Part shown: positions 44,779 to 54,367 of the stretch, in pieces | Layout: every line of letters begins with the position of its first letter | Position numbering within the stretch: the stretch's first letter is position 1 | Assembly (NCBI GenBank): GCA_944341075.1 | Contig: CALVLV010000005.1 | Location: 1 to 64,000 of the forward strand | DNA: 64,000 bases | Direction of reading: 5' to 3' | Source of the DNA: an uncultured Clostridia bacterium | Lineage (GTDB): Bacteria > Bacillota > Clostridia > Christensenellales > Borkfalkiaceae | Program-made: the position numbers and the translations under genes | Notes under the pieces: generated by a model | Told to the model about the DNA's origin: nothing | The model's database searches: none | The model's input: the letters and a program-made list of their open reading frames with translations, nothing else

Positions 44779-45999
44779 ATGAAATCTTTGCGTGAAATTA
44801 AAGGCGGTGTCTGCGCGCCCCTCGGGTTCAGGGCGGGCGGCATACATTGCGGCATAAGGAAAAATAAAGATAAAAAGGACTTTGCGCTTATTTTAAGCGA
44901 CGTGCCATGTGCGGCGGCGGGCGTGTTTACTTCTAACCTTGTAAAGGGTGCGCCTGTGGTTGTAGCCGCGCGCAACCTGCAGAACGGTAAGGCGCAGGCC
45001 ATTATCTGTAACAGCGGCAATGCAAATACCTGCAATAAAGACGGGATAGCGGTCGCCGAAAAAATGTGCGGACTTGCGGCTGATATTGCAGGCATACCGG
45101 CGGACGACGTAATAGTTGCCTCTACGGGCGTGATCGGCGTACCGCTTGATATCGCCCCAATGGAGGGCGCCATAGGCGATTTATATGCCTCCCTCGGCGA
45201 CAACAGCGACGCGGCCGCCGAAGCCATAATGACTACGGACACCGTTCCAAAATCGGTTGCGGTGGAGTTTGAAGTCGGCGGCAAGGTCTGCCGCATGGGC
45301 GCCATAGCCAAGGGCGTGGGCATGATCTGCCCCAATATGGCAACAACGCTGATATTTATCACCACCGACGTTAAAATTTCTTCCGCAATGCTTAAAAAGG
45401 CGCTTTCGGAAGACGTAAAAAAATCGTTCAACATGGTGAGCATAGACGGCGACCAGTCGACTAACGATACCTGTTGCATACTTGCCAACGGCCTTGCGGG
45501 GAACGACTGCATAGAGGCGGACGGCGCAGATTTTACCGCCCTTAAAAGGGCGCTCGGCTATTGCACGGTAAAGCTTTCGCGCATGATCGCAAAGGACGGC
45601 GAGGGCGCAACAAAGCTTATAGAGTGCAACGTGAGTGGCGCAAGGTCTGTAAAGATGGCGCGCGGCGTGGCGAGGGCTGTGATAAAGTCTTCGCTGGTAA
45701 AGGCCGCCATGTTCGGGGCCGACGCCAATTGGGGCAGGGTGCTCTGCGCCATAGGGTACAGCGGCGAAGCCGTCGATCCCGACAAGATAGACGTAAGTTT
45801 CCGTTCTGCGGCAGGCGACCTGCCCGTATGCAAGGGCGGCAGCGGAGTGCCGTTCGACGAAGACTACGCAAAGAGCGTGCTTTCGTGCGACGAGGTGCAG
45901 ATAAATATAAACCTCAACCTCGGGCGCAACAAGGCGTCGGCATGGGGGTGCGACCTCACTTACGACTACGTGAAAATAAACGGCGACTACCGCACCTGA
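44779..45999 (+). CDS. argJ: bifunctional ornithine acetyltransferase / N-acetylglutamate synthase
   Basis: The 406-residue enzyme recycles the acetyl group from N-acetylornithine to glutamate. The self-cleavage site is visible as MICPNMATTLIFITTD, where the precursor is cut before a threonine (near residue 190) that becomes the nucleophile. Other blocks are VFTSNLVKGAPV, ICNSGNANTC, ASTGVIGVPL and GADANWGRVLCAIGYS. Whether it also uses acetyl-CoA (true bifunctional) cannot be told from sequence. It is first in an argJ-argB-argD-argF run; the ribosome site (GGAT) is weak. Confidence 0.95.
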   Translation: MKSLREIKGGVCAPLGFRAGGIHCGIRKNKDKKDFALILSDVPCAAAGVFTSNLVKGAPVVVAARNLQNGKAQAIICNSGNANTCNKDGIAVAEKMCGLAADIAGIPADDVIVASTGVIGVPLDIAPMEGAIGDLYASLGDNSDAAAEAIMTTDTVPKSVAVEFEVGGKVCRMGAIAKGVGMICPNMATTLIFITTDVKISSAMLKKALSEDVKKSFNMVSIDGDQSTNDTCCILANGLAGNDCIEADGADFTALKRALGYCTVKLSRMIAKDGEGATKLIECNVSGARSVKMARGVARAVIKSSLVKAAMFGADANWGRVLCAIGYSGEAVDPDKIDVSFRSAAGDLPVCKGGSGVPFDEDYAKSVLSCDEVQININLNLGRNKASAWGCDLTYDYVKINGDYRT

Positions 46000-46094
46000 C
46001 CGCAGGCCATAGTTCTTAGCGGGCCTTCGGGAACATGCTTTGGGTGCGGGTTGCACAATATACAGATTTTTTATACCTGATCGGAGACATTTTG

Positions 46095-46943
46095 ATGGAT
46101 AAACAGGAACAGGCCGAGTTTCTGATAGAGGCTCTGCCGTACATAAAAAAATACTATAACAAGATAATAGTCATAAAGTACGGCGGCAGCGCGATGACGG
46201 ACGAAAAGCTTAAGTCTTCCGTCATGAACGACGTCTCCGTTCTCAGCGCTCTGGGCATAAAAGTCGTGCTTGTGCACGGCGGCGGCCCTGAAATTTCGGA
46301 TATCTCGAAAAAGATGGGTATTACGCCAAAGTTTATAAACGGGCTGCGCTACACTGACGCCGAAACGGCGGAGATCGCGCGCATGGCGCTTGCGGGCAAG
46401 GTCAACAAAACGCTTGTAGACTTGCTTGAATCGGCAGATTGTAAAGCTATAGGGCTGTGCGGCGAAGACGGACATATGCTTAAGTGCGAAATGATATCCG
46501 AAGAGCTCGGTTATGTGGGCAGGATAATCAGCGTAGATCCGCGCGTCATCAAGGATGTGCTCAGCCTTGGCTACGTGCCCGTGATATCGCCGATAGGCTT
46601 CGACGAGGCGGGCAATATCTATAACGTAAACGCCGATACGGCGGCCGCAGCCATTGCGGGGGCGATCGGCGCGGAGAGCCTTATTCTCATGACCGACATA
46701 AAGGGGCTTATGGAGAACAAGGACGACGAAAACAGCCTTATAAAAAAGGTATATGTTTCGGACATTTCCGCCCTGATAAAGCAGGGCATAATTTCCGGGG
46801 GCATGATACCCAAAATAGATTGCTGCAAGGAAGCCATCCGCCGCGGGGTAAACAAGGTGTTTATCACCGACGGAAGGGTTTACCATTCCATTTTGGTGGA
46901 AATTTTGTCTGAAGAGGGCAGCGGCACCATGTTTTACAGTTGA
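46095..46943 (+). CDS. argB: acetylglutamate kinase
   Basis: Amino acid kinase family, 282 residues; it phosphorylates N-acetylglutamate. Seen: IIVIKYGGSAMTDEKLK (about 24-40), VLVHGGGPEISDISKKMG (about 60-77), NADTAAAAIAGAIGAESLILMTDIKG, and SGGMIPKIDCCKEAIRRGV. The ATG at 46095 follows a CGGAG site; an in-frame ATG 60 bases upstream lacks one. An N-terminal helix as in arginine-inhibited kinases may be present (KQEQAEFLIEALPYIKKYY). Second gene of the argJ run. Confidence 0.96.
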   Translation: MDKQEQAEFLIEALPYIKKYYNKIIVIKYGGSAMTDEKLKSSVMNDVSVLSALGIKVVLVHGGGPEISDISKKMGITPKFINGLRYTDAETAEIARMALAGKVNKTLVDLLESADCKAIGLCGEDGHMLKCEMISEELGYVGRIISVDPRVIKDVLSLGYVPVISPIGFDEAGNIYNVNADTAAAAIAGAIGAESLILMTDIKGLMENKDDENSLIKKVYVSDISALIKQGIISGGMIPKIDCCKEAIRRGVNKVFITDGRVYHSILVEILSEEGSGTMFYS

Positions 46944-47005
46944 CTGATTTATTGCGTTAAATCAGTCTTTATTTTAGTAAGGGCAACTTTCACGGGAGCG
47001 AAATT

Positions 47006-48172
47006 ATGGACGGAAAATATATAATCGACGAAGATAAGCAGTTCATTGCCGGCACCTATGCGCGCTTTCCGGTAGCCTTTAAAGAGGGAAAGGGCTGCAG
47101 GCTTTACGACTACGACGGCAAGGAATATATCGACTGCGGCAGCGGCATTGCCGTAAACATTTTCGGCGTGAACGACGAAGAGTGGAAGAGCGCGGTAATT
47201 GCTCAACTGAACAACATTCAGCATACAAGCAATCTTTATTATACCGAGCCGCAGGCAAGGCTTGCGCGCATGCTCTGCGAAAAGACGGGTGCAGGCAAAG
47301 TTTTCTTTGGAAACAGCGGTGCCGAGGCCAACGAATGCGCCATAAAGGCAGCCAGAAAATACGGCGAGCTGCACGGCGGAGAGCATAAAAAACAGATAAT
47401 AACGTTGAAAGATTCTTTCCACGGCAGAACTATTGCCACGCTTGCCGCAACGGGACAGGAGTCCTTTCATAAGTATTACGGCCCTTTTCCCGAAGGGTTC
47501 GTGTATGCAGAGCCGACTATAGAGGGCGTGGAGAGCTGCTTTAATGAAAACACCTGCGCTGTGATGATAGAGGTCATCCAGGGCGAGAGCGGCGTGAACG
47601 TCCTCGGAGAAGATTTTGTAAAGGGTGTGGAAGAGCTGTGCCGCAGGCTCGGGGCGCTTTTTATCTGCGACGAAGTGCAGACGGGCAACGGCAGGACGGG
47701 CCACCTGTATGCATACCAGGCATACGGTGTAAAGCCCGACATAGTGACTACCGCAAAGGGACTGGGCGGCGGGCTACCCATAGGCGCCTGCATGCTCTTC
47801 GGCGATGTCGCCGGCGTCTTCGGCGCGGGCGACCACGGTTCCACCTTCGGCGGCAATCCCGTCGTGTGCGCGGGCGCGTGCAGCATACTTTCGCGCATAG
47901 ACGACAAGCTGCTCGCTTCCGTAAGGGAAAAGGGCAAATATTTTGTCGAACGGCTTAAAAAGATAAACGGTGTAAAATCGGTGAGCGGAATGGGGCTTAT
48001 GATAGGCATAGATACTTCAAAGCCTGCTTCGCTTGTGGCAAAAGAGTGTCTTGATAAGGGGCTTTTAGTGCTGACGGCACATTCAAGGGTGCGCCTGCTG
48101 CCGCCGCTCACTATAGGCAAAGAGGATATCGACTTTGCTTTAAAAATTTTGAACGAGGTGATAAGTCAATGA
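47006..48172 (+). CDS. argD: acetylornithine aminotransferase
   Basis: Class III PLP aminotransferase, 388 residues; it converts N-acetylglutamate semialdehyde to N-acetylornithine. The PLP lysine is in TTAKGLGGGLPIGA (about 247-260). Other blocks are FGNSGAEANECAIKAARKY, SFHGRTIATLAATGQ, CDEVQTGNGRTG and STFGGNPVVCAGA. GGGAG precedes the ATG. Its stop overlaps the argF start as ATGA. It could also serve as succinyl-DAP aminotransferase, as some ArgD enzymes do. Confidence 0.95.
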   Translation: MDGKYIIDEDKQFIAGTYARFPVAFKEGKGCRLYDYDGKEYIDCGSGIAVNIFGVNDEEWKSAVIAQLNNIQHTSNLYYTEPQARLARMLCEKTGAGKVFFGNSGAEANECAIKAARKYGELHGGEHKKQIITLKDSFHGRTIATLAATGQESFHKYYGPFPEGFVYAEPTIEGVESCFNENTCAVMIEVIQGESGVNVLGEDFVKGVEELCRRLGALFICDEVQTGNGRTGHLYAYQAYGVKPDIVTTAKGLGGGLPIGACMLFGDVAGVFGAGDHGSTFGGNPVVCAGACSILSRIDDKLLASVREKGKYFVERLKKINGVKSVSGMGLMIGIDTSKPASLVAKECLDKGLLVLTAHSRVRLLPPLTIGKEDIDFALKILNEVISQ

Positions 48173-49071
48173 AACATCTGCTTAAACTTGGCGATCTTAC
48201 AAGGGAAGACATACTTTCTATACTCAATCTTGCCGACCAGCTCAAATTCGAAAGGATGAACGGCATACAGAAGGAGTATCTCAAGGGCAAAAAGCTCGGC
48301 ATGATATTCCAGAAGTCGTCCACCCGAACAAGGGTGTCCTTCGAGGCGGGCATATATGAACTTGGCGGCACGGGCATGTTCCTTTCCAGCAACGACCTGC
48401 AGATAGGCAGGGGCGAACCGATAAAGGACACCGCGCGCGTGCTCTCGCGCTATCTGGACGGAATAATGATACGCACGTTCGCCCAGCAGGAAGTGGAAGA
48501 CCTTGCAAAGTACGGCACGATACCCGTTATAAACGGGCTCACTGACTACTGCCACCCCTGCCAGGTGCTTGCCGACCTTATGACCATAAGGGAGTACAAG
48601 GGCACTTTCAAGGGGCTTAAAATGGCGTTCATCGGCGACGGCAACAATATGGCGAACAGCCTTATAGTCGGTGCGGTAAAGACGGGCATGAACTTCACGG
48701 TGGCCTGCCCCGAAGGGTATGAACCGGACGCCGAACTTGTAAAGTGGGGCACCGAGAGCGGGCTTTTGAAGATAACTTCAGACGTCGACGAGGCCATAGA
48801 GGGCGCAGACGTGCTGTATACCGATGTATGGGCGTCTATGGGCCAGGAGGGCGAAAAGAAGGAGCGTGAGCGCGTTTTCAAGGGTTTCCAGATAAACGAA
48901 AAGAACATAAAGGCTGCCAAGGAAGATGTTATGGTCATGCACTGCCTGCCCGCGCACCGCGGCGAAGAGATCACCGACGGGGTGTTCGAAGCGCACGCCA
49001 AAGAGATATTTGACGAAGCCGAAAACAGGCTGCACGCGCAGAAGGCGGTCATGGTAAAGCTAATGCGCTGA
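48169..49071 (+). CDS. argF: ornithine carbamoyltransferase
   Basis: Transcarbamylase, 300 residues, that makes citrulline from ornithine and carbamoyl phosphate. The phosphate-binding STRTR is in KSSTRTRVSFEAGIYELGG (about 50-68). HPCQ is in DYCHPCQVLADL, and the ornithine loop is MHCLPAHRGEE (about 261-271). VWASMGQEGE is also typical. A catabolic role is possible but the anabolic cluster argues against it. Last gene of the argJ run, followed by the carA promoter region. Confidence 0.96.
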   Translation: MKHLLKLGDLTREDILSILNLADQLKFERMNGIQKEYLKGKKLGMIFQKSSTRTRVSFEAGIYELGGTGMFLSSNDLQIGRGEPIKDTARVLSRYLDGIMIRTFAQQEVEDLAKYGTIPVINGLTDYCHPCQVLADLMTIREYKGTFKGLKMAFIGDGNNMANSLIVGAVKTGMNFTVACPEGYEPDAELVKWGTESGLLKITSDVDEAIEGADVLYTDVWASMGQEGEKKERERVFKGFQINEKNIKAAKEDVMVMHCLPAHRGEEITDGVFEAHAKEIFDEAENRLHAQKAVMVKLMR

Positions 49072-49108
49072 ATAAATGGCGGGAAGAAAAAATTTTACCT
49101 TAAAATTA

Positions 49109-49138
49109 TTGCCTTGATTCCGCGCTTTGTGGTAAAAT
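49109..49138 (+). promoter_or_regulatory. candidate carAB promoter
   Basis: TTGCCT (49109-49114), an 18-base spacer and TAAAAT (49133-49138). The 100-base leader has a GC-rich imperfect hairpin near 49145-49185 and ends in AGAAGGAAGG. Confidence 0.45.
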
Positions 49139-49245
49139 GCCGCAGGGCCGCCGTGAGCGCGCATATACGCGCCGCGGCGTGAAAAGTTACTTTTGACATA
49201 AATTTTTATTGCATCCAGAAAACATTACCTCAGAAGGAAGGATAG

Positions 49246-50319
49246 ATGAAAAACAGCAAAGTTTATTTAACGCTTGCAAACGGCAGACAATTTACGGGCT
49301 ATTCCTTTGGCGCCGAAAAAGAAGTTGTGGGGGAGCTTGTGTTCACCACCGGCATGACCGGTTACATTGAAACGCTCACCGACCCCAGCTACTACGGGCA
49401 GATAGTTACGCAGACCTTTCCGCTCATAGGCAACTACGGTATGATAGAGGCCGACATGGAGAGCAAAAAGCCTTGGGTGACGGCCTATATAGTAAGGGAA
49501 AAGTGCGATAAGCCCTCCAACTTCAGGTGCGGGGGAACCATAGACGAGTTCCTCAAAAAGAACGGAATTCCCGGGATCTACGGCATAGACACGCGCGAGC
49601 TCACAAAAATAGTCAGAGAGGCGGGCGTGATGAATGCCGCGATAACCAGAAGGCCGCTCAAAGACCTTGCCGAGGTAAACGCCTACAGCATAAAAGATGC
49701 GGTAAAGTCGGTAACATGCGGCGAGGTGGAGTACCTCGGCGACAAAAACGGCCTTAAGGTAGCTGTATGGGACTTTGGTGCAAAGCGCAACATTGCGCGC
49801 GAGCTTGCAAAGCGCGGGTGCTACTGCATGGTAGTGCCTTCGTACTATACTGCCGAACAGATACTTGCGCTTGAGCCCAAGGGGCTTATGCTTACCAACG
49901 GCCCCGGCGATCCTTCCGAAAATTCAGAACTTATTGCCAACATACGCAAGCTTGTCGGCAAGCTGCCCATCTTCGGCATCTGCCTCGGACATCAGCTGTT
50001 TGCCCTTGCCATGGGAGGAAAGACAAAGAAGATGAAGTACGGGCACAGGGGATCTAACCAGCCTGTCAAGAACCTTGATACAGGCAGGGTGTATATATCC
50101 AGCCAGAACCACGGCTACGAAGTTATTTCGTCGAGCGTGGAGGGCGGCAAGCTCAGCTTTATCAACGCAAACGACGGCACCTGCGAAGGGTTCGAATATC
50201 CCGAACTCAACGCTTATACGGTGCAGTTCCATCCCGAGGCATGCGGCGGGCCTATGGATTGCTCGTTCCTGTTCGATAAATTCATACTCAACATGAAGGA
50301 GGGCAGATACCATGCCTAA
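49246..50319 (+). CDS. carA: carbamoyl-phosphate synthase small subunit
   Basis: Glutaminase subunit, 357 residues, that feeds ammonia to CarB. The N-terminal domain begins VYLTLANGRQFTGYSFGAEK. The class I amidotransferase domain has the catalytic cysteine in IFGICLGHQLFALAMGG (about 244-260), with HRGSNQPVKNL and VQFHPEACGGPMDC carrying the His-Glu pair. AGAAGGAAGG precedes the ATG. Its end overlaps carB by eight bases. It follows the arg genes, so the carbamoyl phosphate should serve arginine as well as pyrimidines. Confidence 0.96.
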   Translation: MKNSKVYLTLANGRQFTGYSFGAEKEVVGELVFTTGMTGYIETLTDPSYYGQIVTQTFPLIGNYGMIEADMESKKPWVTAYIVREKCDKPSNFRCGGTIDEFLKKNGIPGIYGIDTRELTKIVREAGVMNAAITRRPLKDLAEVNAYSIKDAVKSVTCGEVEYLGDKNGLKVAVWDFGAKRNIARELAKRGCYCMVVPSYYTAEQILALEPKGLMLTNGPGDPSENSELIANIRKLVGKLPIFGICLGHQLFALAMGGKTKKMKYGHRGSNQPVKNLDTGRVYISSQNHGYEVISSSVEGGKLSFINANDGTCEGFEYPELNAYTVQFHPEACGGPMDCSFLFDKFILNMKEGRYHA

Positions 50320-53300
50320 GAGAGAGGACATAAAAAAGGTATTAGTTATAGGTTCGGGCCCCATAGTCATCGGCCAGGCAGCCGAGTTCGACTACGCCGG
50401 CGCGCAGGCGTGCCGCGTTCTCAAGGACGCCGGATTGGACGTAGTGCTCTGCAACTCCAACCCCGCTACGATAATGACCGACAAGGCGCTTGCAGATGAG
50501 ATCTATCTGGAGCCCCTCACCGTCGATACTCTTAAACGAATAATCATAAAGGAGCGCCCCGACAGCCTGCTTGCCTCGCTCGGCGGGCAGACGGGCCTTA
50601 CCCTCGGCTGTCAGCTGGCAAAAGAGGGCTTTCTCGATGAGTGGGGCGTAAAGCTCATAGGCGTAAATTTAAGCGCGATAGACAGGGCGGAGGACAGGGA
50701 ACTCTTCAAAGAGACCATGCAGAAGATAAACCAGCCCGTCGTTCCCTCAGACATAGCTTACACCGTGGAAGAGTGCCTTGAAGTGGCAAAAAAGATAGGC
50801 GGCTACCCTGTGATAGTGCGCCCCGCGTATACGCTCGGCGGCGCGGGTGGCGGCGTTGCCCATGACGAGGAAGAGCTTAAAATAATCGCCCATAACGGCC
50901 TGATGCTCTCCCCCATAACGCAGGTGCTCATAGAAAAGTACATCGGCGGGTGGAAGGAGATAGAGTTCGAAGTTCTGCGCGACGGTGCGGGCAACGTGCT
51001 CACCGTCTGCTCCATGGAGAATTTCGACCCCGTAGGCATACACACGGGCGACTCCATAGTAATCGCCCCCGCAGTCACTCTCTCCGACAAGGAGTATCAG
51101 ATGCTGCGTACCGCGTCGCTCGACATAATAACCGAGCTCGGCATAGAGGGCGGCTGCAACTGCCAGTTTGCGCTCAATCCTGATTCCTTCGAATATTCTG
51201 TAATAGAGGTAAACCCCAGGGTTTCGCGCTCCTCGGCGCTCGCTTCAAAGGCCACCGGCTACCCCATAGCCAAAGTCGCCACCAAGATAGCCCTCGGCTA
51301 TACCCTCGACGAAATAAAGAACGACGTTACGGGCAAAACGTATGCCTGCTTCGAGCCTACGCTCGACTATGTTGTGGTAAAGCTGCCCAAGTGGCCCTTC
51401 GATAAGTTCCTGTATGCAAAGCGCACGCTGGGCACAAGGATGAAGGCCACCGGCGAAGTGATGGCCATAGGCACAAGTTTTGAAATGGCCATCATGAAGG
51501 CCGTGCGCGGCGCAGAAATTTCCCTCGGCACGCTCAACATGCCCAAGATGACGGAGCTCTCCGACGAGGAGATACACGCAAAACTGCACGAACTGACCGA
51601 TGAAAGGCTTTTCGTGGTGTTCAGCGCCATAAAGCGCGGCATAAGCATAGACGAAATTCACAATATAACAAAGATAGACAAGTGGTTCCTTGAAAAGTTA
51701 AAGAACCTTGCCGACTTCGAGGCGGAAATTGCAGGAAAGCCCATGACCCGCACCCAGTACATGGCGGGCAAAAAGATGGGCTACCCCGATAAAGAGCTGG
51801 AAAAGCTTTCCGGCAACAAGCTTCCCATGCACAGGGACGCCGTATTCAAGATGGTAGATACCTGCGGCGCGGAGTTTGCCGCGCAGACGCCCTATTTCTA
51901 CTCCACATACGACGAGCTTGACCACGACGAGGCAAAGCCCTTTGTAAAGCGCAGCAAAAAGCGCAGGATAATAGTTATCGGCTCGGGCCCCATAAGGATA
52001 GGTCAGGGCATCGAGTTCGACTATTCGTCCGTTCACTGCGTGTGGACGCTTAAGGAGCTCGGCTACGAAGTTATAATAATAAACAACAACCCCGAAACGG
52101 TCTCTACCGACTTCGACACGGCGGACAGGCTGTACTTCGAGTCGCTCACGCCCGAGGATGTGCAGAGTGTGATAGACGTGGAAAAGCCCTATGGCGTTGT
52201 AATAACCTTCGGCGGTCAGACGGCAATAAAGCTGTGCAGCTATCTGGATAAAAAGGGAATACGCATACTCGGCACTCCTGCCGACAGTGTTGACCTTGCA
52301 GAGGACAGGGAGAGGTTCGACGAGCTTTTGGAACAGTTCTCCATAGCCCGCCCCAAGGGTCTCACCGTAATGACCAAAGAGGAGGCTATCGCCGCCGCCG
52401 AAAAACTCGGCTACCCGGTGCTTCTTCGCCCCTCGTACGTCATCGGCGGCCAGAATATGACCATTGCCTTCACCCAGAACGACATTGAAAGGTACATGGA
52501 TGTAATCCTCGCCCAGAAGATAGAAAACCCCGTGCTGTGCGACAAGTACCTCATGGGCACCGAACTTGAAGTGGACGCCATATCCGACGGCGTGGACGTG
52601 CTCATCCCCGGCATAATGCAGCATATAGAGCGCGCGGGCGTTCACAGCGGCGACTCCATTGCCGTATATCCCCCCTATAACCTGAGCGATTCCATGCTCA
52701 AAAAGGTGGTAGACATCTCAATAGAGCTTGCGCTTTCGCTCAAGACAAAGGGACTTATAAACATACAGTACCTCATTTACCAGAACGAGCTCTATGTTAT
52801 AGAGGTCAATCCCAGGGCATCGCGCACCATACCTTACATTTCAAAGGTGACTGGCGTGCCCATGGTGGAACTTGCCACAAAGATACTTGTGGGGGCAAAG
52901 CTGAAAAGGCTCGGCTACGGAACGGGGCTGTATCCCAGCTCGCCGTACGTGGCAGTAAAGGTGCCTGTGTTCTCGTTTGAAAAACTCAACGACGTAAACT
53001 CGCAGCTCGGCCCCGAGATGAAGTCGACCGGCGAGGTGCTCGGCATAGGCAAGACTATAGAGGAGGCGCTGTTCAAAGGGCTTGTTTCGGCGGGATTCAA
53101 CATGAAGCATCCCACCAAACAGCATCCTTCGGGCATCTACTTTACCGTAAACGACCAGGACAAGTACGAGATAGTAAATATCGTCAAAAAATTTGCCGAT
53201 CTCGGTCTGACCTTCTATGCTACAAAGGGCACGGCAAACGTTATCCGCAGTCTGGGCATAGAATGCACCGAGGTTGCAAGGCTTTCCACCAACGACGAGA

Positions 53301-54367
53301 TATTCAAGCTGATGGATGAAGGCAAGATAGACTACGTTGTGTATACCGGCAAGACGGACATGGAGTCTATCACCAACTACATCTCGCTCCATCATCACGC
53401 CATACTGCTCGGCATCACCGTGCTCACTTCGCTTGACACGACCAATGCGCTTGCAGACTGCATCGCGGGAAGGTACACCCAGTTCAATACCGAACTCGTA
53501 GATATAAACCACCTGCGCAAGCAAAAACTCAAGCTCAGTTTCTGCAAGATGCACAGCTGCGGCAACGATTATATATTCTTCAACAATTTCGATAATAAGA
53601 TAACCTGCCCCGAATCGCTTGCCATAAACTTTTCAGACAGGCACTACGGCATAGGCAGCGACGGCATAGTAATGATAGAAAAGTCTGACGTGGCCGACTG
53701 CAAGATGCGCGTATTCAACCGCGACGGCAGCGAGGCAGGCCTTGCTGCCAACCCCTTGAGGTGTGTGGCAAAGTATGTGTTCGATAAGCGGATAGTCAAT
53801 GCCGACAAGATAACGGTTGAAACGTGCAGCGGAGTAAAGACGCTTGAGGTGGTTTCGTTCAACGGCGTTGCAAGCTCGGTATCGGTAAACCTTGGCGGTG
53901 CAGGCTTTGCTCCCGACGCCGTTCCCGTAAATTCACAGACGGAAATAGTGGGCAAAATGCTTACTTTCGGCGGAAAGGAATACCTTGCCTCGGCAGTGAA
54001 TGTTGGCAATTCGCATTGCGTTGTGTTCTGCGATAAAGTGGACGACGTAGATATGGAGGCTCTCGGCCAGGCAGTCATAGCCTCGGGCATGTTCCCTTCG
54101 CTGTCATACGTGGAGTGTGCGAGGATAGTAAACGACCTTACGCTTAAAGTGCGCGTGTGGGACAAGGTAAACGGCGAAACCATGGCGTGCGGCACGGCTG
54201 CCGCTGCGGCAGCCGCCTCTGCCATAAAGATGGGTAGCTGCCTTGCCGATAAGGTGATAACCGTAAAGTTGCGCGGCGGCGACCTGTTTGTAAAGTGCCT
54301 TGAAAACGGCGATCTTATTCTCGACGGCAGCGTAAAGCAGTCGTATGAAGGTGTAATAGAGATATAA
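50312..54367 (+). CDS. carB: carbamoyl-phosphate synthase large subunit fused to a degenerate DapF-like domain
   Basis: A 1351-residue protein. Residues 1 to about 1070 are a complete CarB: two ATP-grasp halves (KVLVIGSGPIVIGQAAEFDYAG and IIVIGSGPIRIGQGIEFDYS) and a C-terminal MGS-like domain (FYATKGTANVIRSLG) ending at about 1068. From about 1072 a full-length diaminopimelate epimerase fold follows without a break (LKLSFCKMHSCGNDYIFF, GIGSDGIVMIEKS, VGNSHCVVFC). The first catalytic Cys region, normally CGNGxRC, reads AANPLRC: Ala1145 replaces the cysteine. The second (GETMACGT, Cys1293) is kept, and the WERG motif is WDKV. Epimerase activity is therefore doubtful. GGAGG precedes the ATG. Overlaps carA and the next gene. 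Confidence 0.93.
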   Translation: MPKREDIKKVLVIGSGPIVIGQAAEFDYAGAQACRVLKDAGLDVVLCNSNPATIMTDKALADEIYLEPLTVDTLKRIIIKERPDSLLASLGGQTGLTLGCQLAKEGFLDEWGVKLIGVNLSAIDRAEDRELFKETMQKINQPVVPSDIAYTVEECLEVAKKIGGYPVIVRPAYTLGGAGGGVAHDEEELKIIAHNGLMLSPITQVLIEKYIGGWKEIEFEVLRDGAGNVLTVCSMENFDPVGIHTGDSIVIAPAVTLSDKEYQMLRTASLDIITELGIEGGCNCQFALNPDSFEYSVIEVNPRVSRSSALASKATGYPIAKVATKIALGYTLDEIKNDVTGKTYACFEPTLDYVVVKLPKWPFDKFLYAKRTLGTRMKATGEVMAIGTSFEMAIMKAVRGAEISLGTLNMPKMTELSDEEIHAKLHELTDERLFVVFSAIKRGISIDEIHNITKIDKWFLEKLKNLADFEAEIAGKPMTRTQYMAGKKMGYPDKELEKLSGNKLPMHRDAVFKMVDTCGAEFAAQTPYFYSTYDELDHDEAKPFVKRSKKRRIIVIGSGPIRIGQGIEFDYSSVHCVWTLKELGYEVIIINNNPETVSTDFDTADRLYFESLTPEDVQSVIDVEKPYGVVITFGGQTAIKLCSYLDKKGIRILGTPADSVDLAEDRERFDELLEQFSIARPKGLTVMTKEEAIAAAEKLGYPVLLRPSYVIGGQNMTIAFTQNDIERYMDVILAQKIENPVLCDKYLMGTELEVDAISDGVDVLIPGIMQHIERAGVHSGDSIAVYPPYNLSDSMLKKVVDISIELALSLKTKGLINIQYLIYQNELYVIEVNPRASRTIPYISKVTGVPMVELATKILVGAKLKRLGYGTGLYPSSPYVAVKVPVFSFEKLNDVNSQLGPEMKSTGEVLGIGKTIEEALFKGLVSAGFNMKHPTKQHPSGIYFTVNDQDKYEIVNIVKKFADLGLTFYATKGTANVIRSLGIECTEVARLSTNDEIFKLMDEGKIDYVVYTGKTDMESITNYISLHHHAILLGITVLTSLDTTNALADCIAGRYTQFNTELVDINHLRKQKLKLSFCKMHSCGNDYIFFNNFDNKITCPESLAINFSDRHYGIGSDGIVMIEKSDVADCKMRVFNRDGSEAGLAANPLRCVAKYVFDKRIVNADKITVETCSGVKTLEVVSFNGVASSVSVNLGGAGFAPDAVPVNSQTEIVGKMLTFGGKEYLASAVNVGNSHCVVFCDKVDDVDMEALGQAVIASGMFPSLSYVECARIVNDLTLKVRVWDKVNGETMACGTAAAAAAASAIKMGSCLADKVITVKLRGGDLFVKCLENGDLILDGSVKQSYEGVIEI

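Noticed and set aside
53500..53540. Assembly error or frameshift creating the CarB-DapF fusion
   Set aside because: The frame is continuous. There is no stop or start signal at the junction, both parts are full length, and the changed active-site residues are not explained by an indel.
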